Shown here one piece after another: positions 24,012-30,032 of a stretch of 30,032 nt of DNA; the first letter of the stretch is position 1; every line of letters begins with the position of its first letter. The notes below the pieces were generated by a model, which saw only the letters and a program-made list of their open reading frames with translations, did no database searches and had not been told where the DNA came from. The position numbers and the translations under genes are program-made. The DNA is from Porphyromonadaceae bacterium UBA7141 (GTDB lineage: Bacteria; Bacteroidota; Bacteroidia; Bacteroidales; Muribaculaceae), in the NCBI GenBank assembly GCA_002491945.1, contig DKWX01000009.1, forward strand, positions 5,777-35,808, given 5' to 3'.

Positions 24012-24806
24012 TTAAGCGAAATAACGCAGCATAAAGAACATGCAGCCGACAATAAACATATGACGGCCAACCTTAGGAAGCCGCTCGTAATTGCGTGTCA
24101 GTCCGCGATAATTCTCCATCCACAAAAACGTGCGCTCTGCCATCCGTCTCCCTTGTATGGGAATGAAATCCGGTGTGCCGAAATTTGACTTCACGCAGTC
24201 GAGTGAAATGCCGTCAATGTTGCCAATGGCATTTTTAAGGGGAGCATACCCAATATCGGCCTTTATATGGACAACGTCCTTGAAACTGTCCAATGTCCCG
24301 GCAATCAACCTGACAGATCCCTTTGAATCATGGATATTGGCTGTGGTGGTGTTCACTTCGGGCACATATCCGTTGGAATCCACAGACACGTGTCTTTTTA
24401 TTCCCTTTATTTTCTTATTTCCGTCAACGCCTTTTTGCGAGTCGCTTAGTGCGGAACGAACACTCCGGCTGTCGATGACGCACTCATAGGGTTCGGGGGG
24501 ATTGCCCCAAAGATGCACGCCGGCCTTCGGTCGGCACTCTCAGGAATTGCCTGAACCATCCCGTTCGGAAAGAGACCGGAAATGATGGTATACTGTCTTC
24601 CGGTTTGGAAAATCCACGGGGAGCATCGACCATTGACATCCGGTCCTGACCACATAGGATATGGCGTTGATGATCGCTTCCGGTTTGTATTTTCTCAGTT
24701 TTGACAATGCTCCGCCAAGGTTTGCATTCAGCAATATGATCTGAACCGGAGTCAGATCAGTGGAGTATCCGGCTGAAGAACCGTGGTTATGTTTCAGATG
24801 TATCAA
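24012..24806 (-). pseudogene. IS5-family transposase, frameshifted
   Basis: The N-terminal part (24806 down to about 24560) is a DUF4096-like domain: LTPVQIILLNANLGG, INAISYVVRTGCQWSMLP and VYHHFRS. The C-terminal part (24518 down to 24012) is a DDE domain with all three acids visible: D in CVIDSRSVRS, D in KADIGYA and E in MAERTFLW. These two parts share a frame but are separated by an in-frame TGA at 24540-24542. The linker reads sensibly only in another frame (WFRQFLRVPTEGRRASLGQSP). This points to a one-base loss near 24558-24560 and a one-base gain in the C6 run (plus-strand G6 at 24495-24500) that restores frame. The frame has no ATG, and a TTG at 24806 is the nearest start after a stop. 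An ATG at about 24837 in another frame could be the original start. Confidence 0.85.
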
Positions 24807-24946
24807 ATCCTTTTTAGTATTTTCGAATCAAATACCATGCCTTTAATCAGGAATAACGAACGAATATATTAAAAACTGTATAATGACAACATCCGGTATA
24901 TGCGAAAGGAAGTTACCTCCGTCTCGCAGCTTTTGGCCGGCTTTGA

Positions 24947-24979
24947 CCCCTGCGTTTACATTTTTTGTTGGAAGCGGTC
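24947..24979 (-). repeat. Right terminal inverted repeat of the IS
   Basis: This is the 33-bp partner of 23865-23897, located 140 bp upstream of the apparent transposase start. The 24980-25232 flank between the IS and the response regulator contains no recognisable gene. Confidence 0.85.
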
Positions 24980-25232
24980 GAAATGCGTCCTCTTCAATAG
25001 CCGCATGTCTTGTAGATAAACCCCAAGAATTGGCCATCTGCAGGGTAGGTATGTGAAAGATTTGGCATGATTTTTGTTATTACAGTATAAGAGTTGTTCC
25101 CGGTGCTGACGGTGCCGGAGTTAGAGACTTTGAAAAGTTCTGATTTCAACTATTGACCCCAATTCAGCTATATGCCATAAGGACGCCACGCGAGGCTTCC
25201 AAATTGGGATAGCTAAACTGTAAGCGATCTTT

Positions 25233-25916
25233 ATGAGTGAGAAGATACTGATAGTGGATGATGAAGAGACACTGTGCGATGTGCTCCGGTTCAATCTCGA
25301 GGCGGAAGGCTACGAGGTTGTGGCTGCCTACAGTGCCGAAGAGGCACTCGCGATGAATCTTGCGGAGTTCGACCTTGTACTGCTTGATATCATGCTGGGA
25401 GAGATTTCAGGCATGCAGCTTGCCCGTATTCTCAGGGCCAATCCGGCCACGGCCGGTGTGCCGGTGATATTTTGCACGGCCCGGGACACGGAGGACGACA
25501 AGGTTGAAGGTCTCGATATCGGGGCCGACGACTATATTACCAAGCCGTATTCGCTGCGCGAGGTGCTGGCACGCATAAAGGCTGTGCTTCGACGCGCCGG
25601 ACGCACGTCCGAGATGGCCGAGTCCGATCGGCTCGGCTACGAAGGCCTCTCCGTAATACCCTCGCGCAAACTATGTATTGTAGACGGAGAGGAAGTGAAG
25701 CTTCCGCGCAAGGAGTTTGAGATACTGTGTCGCCTGCTTGGCAATATCGGGCGCGTGTTTACACGAGAGGAACTCCTGCGCGACATATGGCCCGATGAGA
25801 CAGTGGTGCTTGACCGCGTGGTGGATGTCAACGTGGCCCGTATACGTCAGAAGATCGGACATTACGGTTCGCATATCAAGGCCCGTTCGGGTTACGGCTA
25901 TGGGTTCATCGGTTAG
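25233..25916 (+). CDS. OmpR/PhoB-family response regulator
   Basis: This 227-residue DNA-binding regulator has a receiver domain (about 3-118) with acidic pocket D9/D10, phospho-acceptor D52 in LVLLDIMLG, the switch threonine in FCTARD, and K104 in ITKPYS. A winged-helix DNA-binding domain follows from about 130: KLPRKEFEILCRLL, RVFTREELLRDIWPDE, VVDVNVARIRQKIG and RSGYGYGFIG. It overlaps the downstream histidine kinase gene by 17 bp, so the two form a translationally coupled pair. Because a PiT phosphate transporter with PhoB-like boxes upstream follows the kinase, a phosphate-responsive role is plausible but not proven. Other Bacteroidetes regulators such as RprY share the same architecture. 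Confidence 0.95.
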   Translation: MSEKILIVDDEETLCDVLRFNLEAEGYEVVAAYSAEEALAMNLAEFDLVLLDIMLGEISGMQLARILRANPATAGVPVIFCTARDTEDDKVEGLDIGADDYITKPYSLREVLARIKAVLRRAGRTSEMAESDRLGYEGLSVIPSRKLCIVDGEEVKLPRKEFEILCRLLGNIGRVFTREELLRDIWPDETVVLDRVVDVNVARIRQKIGHYGSHIKARSGYGYGFIG

Positions 25917-27345
25917 ACTTTCATATCATATACGTCTGTTTTTATGGCTTGTGGCCTACTCGCTGTTGTTGTCAGGCAGTGTAGTGGTGTTCCAGTATCA
26001 CCGCGAGAAGGCTTTTAAGATCGAGGAGCTGGACGCGCGTCTGCAGCTGGTCAATACGTATATTGCCGAGGGACTTGCCGTCGGGCGCGATATCGACAGT
26101 CTGTCGGCGAAGAGTGTACGCGGTCTCGAGGGGTTGCGTATAAGTGTTGTCACATCGGCCGGCAGGGTGGTATATGATAATTCGCTTGACAGCCTTCCGG
26201 GAACGAATCATCTCAATCGCCGGGAAATATCGGAGGCATTACGCACTGGCACCGGACATACTGTCAGGCGTCACAGCGAGAGCACCGGTGAGACCTATTT
26301 CTATTCAGCCACGCTTGCCGATGGAGGCGTGGTGGTGCGCACGGCACTTCCCTACAGTGTATCGCTCAATCAGCTGCTTGAAGCCGATGGCACGTTTCTG
26401 TGGTATATGTGTGCGGTGACGGTACTGTTCTGTCTTTTGGGGTATTTCGCTATACGCAAGATGGGAGTCCATATGGAGCGACTTAGTGTTTTTGCAGCAA
26501 GCGCGGAGCGAGGAGACCCTATTACCGATGTGGCGCCATTCCCGAATGATGAGTTTGGCGAGATATCGAATCATATAGTCAGACTGTATGCCAGGCTTCA
26601 GAAGGCTATTGAGGACCGTGACCGGGAGCATGCTTCGGCGATGCATCAGCAGCGGGAGAAGGAGCGTATCAAGAAGCAGCTTACTAATAACATCAATCAT
26701 GAACTGAAGACACCCGTTGCGTCAATGCAGGCATGTATAGAGACTCTTCTTGCCTATCCCGACATGTCGGGTGATAAGCGCAGGGAATTTCTGGAGCGCG
26801 GTCTGATGAATGCCGACCGACTCAAGCGGCTTCTTGATGATGTGGCGCTCATCACCCGTATGGACGATGGCGGCGATGTAATCTCACGAGAACAGCTTGA
26901 TGTAGGTGAGATTGTGAGGGAAGTGGCAGATGAAAGCACAATTATGGCATCCGCTAAGGGAATCAGTATAGATCTTAATATCGATGGAGCGTTGCCGGTC
27001 AACGGCAATGCAGGGCTATTGGTCTCCGTATTTCAGAATCTTATTGACAATGCTGTGGCCTACAGCGGGGGTAGCCGGATTGTGATTTCGGCATCGGCTG
27101 AAGGTGGCAGGATGGCAGTGGTACGGGTTGCCGACAATGGCTGCGGAGTGGCGCCAGAGCATCTGCCACACCTGTTTGAGAGATTCTACCGAGTCGACAA
27201 AGGGCGTTCACGACGTTCGGGTGGCACGGGACTTGGCTTATCAATAGTAAAGAATGCAGTAGGGCTACATAATGGGAGCATCAGGGTTGACCGCGGGCGT
27301 GATGGCGGTCTGGTCTATACGATACGCCTTCCGATGATTCCATGA
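25900..27345 (+). CDS. Membrane sensor histidine kinase, partner of the adjacent regulator
   Basis: This 481-residue inner-membrane kinase has transmembrane helices at about residues 8-28 (LFLWLVAYSLLLSG) and 166-187 (WYMCAVTVLFCLLGYFAI). They flank a periplasmic sensor domain of about 135 residues. A HAMP-like linker follows, then the HisKA domain with H267 in NNINHELKTPV. The ATPase domain has N-box VFQNLIDNAVAYSG, DNGCGV and GGTGLGLSIVKN. The open frame reaches back to 25717, but that part is an alternative reading of the regulator gene. The ATG at 25900 (MGSSVRLSYHIRLF) overlaps the regulator stop by 17 bp and gives a normal N-terminus. The stimulus is unknown, and proximity to a phosphate transporter suggests a PhoR-like role. 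Confidence 0.93.
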   Translation: MGSSVRLSYHIRLFLWLVAYSLLLSGSVVVFQYHREKAFKIEELDARLQLVNTYIAEGLAVGRDIDSLSAKSVRGLEGLRISVVTSAGRVVYDNSLDSLPGTNHLNRREISEALRTGTGHTVRRHSESTGETYFYSATLADGGVVVRTALPYSVSLNQLLEADGTFLWYMCAVTVLFCLLGYFAIRKMGVHMERLSVFAASAERGDPITDVAPFPNDEFGEISNHIVRLYARLQKAIEDRDREHASAMHQQREKERIKKQLTNNINHELKTPVASMQACIETLLAYPDMSGDKRREFLERGLMNADRLKRLLDDVALITRMDDGGDVISREQLDVGEIVREVADESTIMASAKGISIDLNIDGALPVNGNAGLLVSVFQNLIDNAVAYSGGSRIVISASAEGGRMAVVRVADNGCGVAPEHLPHLFERFYRVDKGRSRRSGGTGLGLSIVKNAVGLHNGSIRVDRGRDGGLVYTIRLPMIP

Positions 27346-27379
27346 TGACACTCCCGGATTTCATAATAGCTTAAAGAAA

Positions 27380-27419
27380 CTGTAACAATTTTGAAACGAT
27401 TTATCCGGAATTTTGTAAT
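27380..27419 (+). promoter_or_regulatory. 11-nt-phased Pho-box-like repeats before the phosphate transporter
   Basis: Seven-base units separated by 4-nt AT-rich spacers recur every 11 nt: CTGTAAC (27380-27386), TTGAAAC (27391-27397), a diverged TATCCGG (27402-27408) and TTGTAAT (27413-27419). Spacers are AATT, GATT and AATT. PhoB/OmpR-family regulators bind such tandem half-sites, and CTGTAAC resembles the E. coli Pho-box half-site. The site lies about 265 bp before the transporter start. The rest of 27346-27682 shows no gene. Confidence 0.45.
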
Positions 27420-27682
27420 ATCAAAATAACGTAGCTGCACTTAGGGACTGTTGAAATTTAATTTCAGAAATTGATTACCTCAGTTTTGCAGTTTTATTGG
27501 GGTCATTCTACGTCGCTTCCCCGCCAAGTGTCGTATAGGAAACACTCTCAATAAAGCCGATAATTAAATTAGAAAACACTCTGAGACTCCGACAATATTT
27601 CTGAAGAGAGGATTCGGATGCCAAAGAGTTGGCGACAGCCGGCTGAAACAGCTACCGCAACAAGAAATCAATCTGACAGATT

Positions 27683-29992
27683 ATGGATATATTGTTTCTA
27701 TGTATTGTAGTGTTTCTGTTTTTGCTGGCTATATTCGACCTCTCGGTCGGAGTCAGTAATGACGCAGTCAACTTTCTGAACTCGGCAATAGGCTCAAAAG
27801 CAGCTTCATTCAAAAGAATCCTGATTGTGGCATCAATCGGTGTGTTTATCGGTGCGGCCATGAGCAACGGTATGATGGACATAGCCCGCCATGGGATATT
27901 CCGTCCGGAACACTTCTCATTCTACGACCTGATATGCATCTTTATGGCAGTGATGGTGACGGACATAATCCTGCTTGATGTGTTCAATTCGCTTGGAATG
28001 CCGACATCTACCACAGTGTCGATGGTGTTTGAATTGCTTGGGACCACGTTTGTAGTGGCGCTTATCAAGATGTCAGGAGGCATCGATTTGGGATTCAATG
28101 ACCTGCTGAATACCGAGAAAGCGTTGTCTGTGATACTTGGCATATTCCTGTCGGTGGCGATTGCGTTTTTCTTCGGCACGGTGGTGCAGTTCATTTCGCG
28201 ACTGATATTCTCGTTCAATTACCGCAGTAAGCTGAAGTGGAAGATTGGAATCTTCGGTGGCCTTTGCGCTACGGCCATTATCTATTTCCTTTTGCTCAAG
28301 GGGGCGAAAGACCTTACGTTTATGACTCCCGAAGTCAAGGAGTATATCAAGACACATACATTGCAGATTCTTGGAATCTGCATGGTGTCGTTCACTCTTT
28401 TGATGCAGGCGCTCCACTGGATGAAGGTCAATGTGCTCAAGGTAATCGTAATGCTCGGCACATTTGCGCTTGCAATGGCATTCGCGGGGAATGACCTTGT
28501 CAACTTTATCGGAGTTCCTCTGAGTGGCCTGGCTTCTTATCAGGACTATATGGCCAACGGTCATGGCGACGCGCAGTCGTTTCTGATGGATTCGCTCAAC
28601 GGTCCGGCCAATACACCAGTCTACTTCCTGATAGGGGCGGGCGTGATAATGGTGGTATCACTTGCCACATCACGTAAGGCCCGTAATGTCACAAAGACAG
28701 AAATAGGTCTTGGCTCACAGCAGGGAGGCGACGAGATGTTCGGTTCGTCACGTATCGCCCGCCGACTGGTGCGCTGGGCTCTGCGCTTTCTTGCCTGGAT
28801 GCGTCGCGTGACTCCGCTTAAGGTGCGCCAGTGGTTCAACCGCCGCTTCAACGTGGATGAAACCATCTTGGATCAAGGAGCGGCTTTCGACCTGCTTCGC
28901 GGTTCGGTCAATCTGGTGCTCGCAGGTGCGCTGATAGCACTTGGCACATCGCTCAAGCTCCCTCTCTCCACGACATTCGTCACCTTTATGGTAGCCATGG
29001 GCACATCGCTCGCCGACCGTGCGTGGGGGCGTGAGAGTGCCGTATTCCGTATCACTGGCGTGATATCGGTGATAGGTGGGTGGTTCATCACCGCAGGTGC
29101 GGCATTCATCGGTGCCGGCGTGATAGTTTTGCTGATGCACTTTGGCGGTCACTGGGTGATGATTGCTCTCGCGCTCGTGACGATAATCCTCATTGTCCGC
29201 AGCAACCGCCGCTTCAAGGCACGCAAAGAGGAGGAGAAGGGTGACGCTGTATTCAACAGCATACTCGCCTCCGATGATAAGAATGAAACCTGGAATCTTC
29301 TTCTTCTCTATATTGGCCAGCAGCAGCAGGGATTCCTGCTTTATGTCGGAGAGATGTACGATGGCATCACTCAAGCATTCCTGAAAGAGAATGTCAGGGC
29401 ACTTGGCAAAGCTGCATCAAGCCTTGAGCGCCAGAAGAATGTATTGAAGAATGTGCGCCGAAAGGAGACCCTTTGTCTACGAAAAGTGGCGCATGAGACA
29501 GCTCTTGAGAAGAATCCCTGGTTCCATCTGAGTAACAACTGTCTTATGAGCGTACTCTATAATCTGCGTCGTATAGATGAAATATGTAAGGAGCATGTGG
29601 AGAATAACTTCCGTCCGCTGCCGGAGCGTCAGACAGAGGAATTTGAATTGATACGCACCCGTATAGGCATACTCTTCAACGACATGCAGTCGATGATGGA
29701 GAGTGGCTCTACAGCCACTGTGCCGATGCTGCGTCGCCATTGCGATGAAATAAAAGATTCGATATCAGATGTGTATCATGGTCTTCATGACCAACTTCAC
29801 GACGGAGACCCGGCTTCGATGACAGTGCTCTACGTGTATATGAATATATTGTCTGAGACACAGGAGATGATATCGGCGGTGCGCAAGTATATGCGTGCCT
29901 ATGCAAAGCTTCGCGACAGTGAATTCCGCAGTCGTCCGATCGGACGTCCGCGTGTCGACATTGCAAGCACAGATACCGGTGATATGAAGTGA
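27683..29992 (+). CDS. PiT-family inorganic phosphate transporter with PhoU-like C-terminal domain
   Basis: This 769-residue inner-membrane protein is predicted to import phosphate with a coupling cation. The first PiT repeat has the signature GVSNDAVNFLNSAIGSKAAS (N26-D27). A second signature-like segment, FAGNDLVNFIGVPLSG (G269-N270-D271), and LKLPLSTTFVTFMVAMGTSLAD near residue 430 complete the transporter. Numerous hydrophobic helices extend to about residue 510. The last 240 residues are hydrophilic and helical (VFNSILASDDKNETWNLLLLYIGQQQQGFLLYVGEMYDGI onward in part). They resemble a PhoU-type domain, which would allow internal regulation. Such PiT-PhoU fusions are known in Bacteroidetes. 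It follows the two-component pair by 337 bp and may be its target. Confidence 0.93.
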   Translation: MDILFLCIVVFLFLLAIFDLSVGVSNDAVNFLNSAIGSKAASFKRILIVASIGVFIGAAMSNGMMDIARHGIFRPEHFSFYDLICIFMAVMVTDIILLDVFNSLGMPTSTTVSMVFELLGTTFVVALIKMSGGIDLGFNDLLNTEKALSVILGIFLSVAIAFFFGTVVQFISRLIFSFNYRSKLKWKIGIFGGLCATAIIYFLLLKGAKDLTFMTPEVKEYIKTHTLQILGICMVSFTLLMQALHWMKVNVLKVIVMLGTFALAMAFAGNDLVNFIGVPLSGLASYQDYMANGHGDAQSFLMDSLNGPANTPVYFLIGAGVIMVVSLATSRKARNVTKTEIGLGSQQGGDEMFGSSRIARRLVRWALRFLAWMRRVTPLKVRQWFNRRFNVDETILDQGAAFDLLRGSVNLVLAGALIALGTSLKLPLSTTFVTFMVAMGTSLADRAWGRESAVFRITGVISVIGGWFITAGAAFIGAGVIVLLMHFGGHWVMIALALVTIILIVRSNRRFKARKEEEKGDAVFNSILASDDKNETWNLLLLYIGQQQQGFLLYVGEMYDGITQAFLKENVRALGKAASSLERQKNVLKNVRRKETLCLRKVAHETALEKNPWFHLSNNCLMSVLYNLRRIDEICKEHVENNFRPLPERQTEEFELIRTRIGILFNDMQSMMESGSTATVPMLRRHCDEIKDSISDVYHGLHDQLHDGDPASMTVLYVYMNILSETQEMISAVRKYMRAYAKLRDSEFRSRPIGRPRVDIASTDTGDMK

Positions 29993-30013
29993 TGGCAGTC
30001 TCGCCGCGATAAA

Positions 30014-30032
30014 TAAGTGTCCGGATTAAATT
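30014..30032 (-). repeat. Left end of another dispersed-repeat copy (F)
   Basis: TAAGTGTCCGGATTAAATT at the window edge matches the outer end of the palindromic repeat (compare TAAGTAAGTGTCGAATTTAA at 3866). It lies 22 bp after the phosphate transporter stop. The rest of the unit lies outside the window. Confidence 0.6.

Larger units (their letters stand above)
23865..24979 (-). mobile_element. IS5-type insertion sequence, 1115 bp, with 33-bp terminal inverted repeats
   Basis: The left end (23865-23897) starts GACCGCTTCCAACAAAAAAT and ends GAACGCAGGGG. The right end (24947-24979) is its reverse complement with a single mismatch over 33 bp. Between them lies one minus-strand IS5-family transposase, frameshifted twice. 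Inside the ends, the left subterminal CCGGAAGTAATTTCCTT resembles the right one read inversely (CGGAGGTAACTTCCTT). Flanks (TTAA before, GAAA after) give no clean target duplication, so the element is old, or the duplication is short and mutated. Size fits the IS5 family (about 0.8-1.3 kb). Confidence 0.85.

Noticed and set aside
25150..25215. Possible inverted repeat CCAATTCAGCTAT / AAATTGGGATAGCT upstream of the response regulator
   Set aside because: The match is interrupted and short. I could not make a convincing stem or operator from it.
25717..25899. 61-codon N-terminal extension of the histidine kinase
   Set aside because: This is an alternative frame of the response regulator's DNA-binding domain. 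The kinase's membrane segment starts directly after the ATG at 25900.

Overview
The window looks like a chromosome segment from a gut Bacteroidales, most plausibly a Muribaculaceae-type genome. This is inferred from gene content: type III glutamine synthetase, LL-diaminopimelate aminotransferase, a SusC/SusD pair, a hybrid two-component sensor and Bacteroidetes-style TAnnTTTG promoter boxes. No rRNA, intact tRNA, CRISPR array or prophage was found.

Layout. (1) 1-7100: a minus-strand housekeeping block, GSCFA protein - dapF - dapL - glnN, for lysine/cell-wall precursor synthesis and ammonia assimilation. An 837-bp non-coding, repeat-filled stretch splits dapF from dapL. A plus-strand NUDIX hydrolase follows. 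(2) 7976-20289: a compact fructan/fructo-oligosaccharide utilisation locus. Fructokinase, MFS sugar permease and a secreted GH32 lie on the minus strand. A BT1754-like hybrid sensor with a periplasmic sugar-binding domain and a SusC-SusD pair lie on the plus strand. The expected flow is SusCD import, GH32 cleavage in the periplasm, fructose uptake by the MFS permease and phosphorylation by the fructokinase, with the hybrid sensor as regulator. (3) 20472-25000: an LtaS-like membrane phosphotransferase/sulfatase, then decayed DNA holding a chimeric TonB-receptor fossil, a cysteine hydrolase and a 1.1-kb IS5-type insertion sequence with a frameshifted transposase. (4) 25233-29992: an OmpR-type response regulator, an overlapping histidine kinase, and a PiT phosphate transporter with a PhoU-like tail. 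The spacer before the transporter holds 11-nt-phased, Pho-box-like repeats.

The most unusual signal is a dispersed family of imperfect palindromes (about 150-215 bp) in intergenic regions near positions 1, 3870-4090, 4410-4620, 6950-7095, 10143-10294 and the right edge. Their ends share an inverted sequence reading roughly GCATATTGTATAAATT then AAATTTGAACACTTACTTA. Several ends contain TAAATTTG, a perfect match to the Bacteroidetes -7 promoter box, so the elements may act as portable promoters or terminators. Some long reading frames begin inside these repeats or upstream of promoter boxes, so starts were moved downstream for the GSCFA protein, GH32 and SusC.
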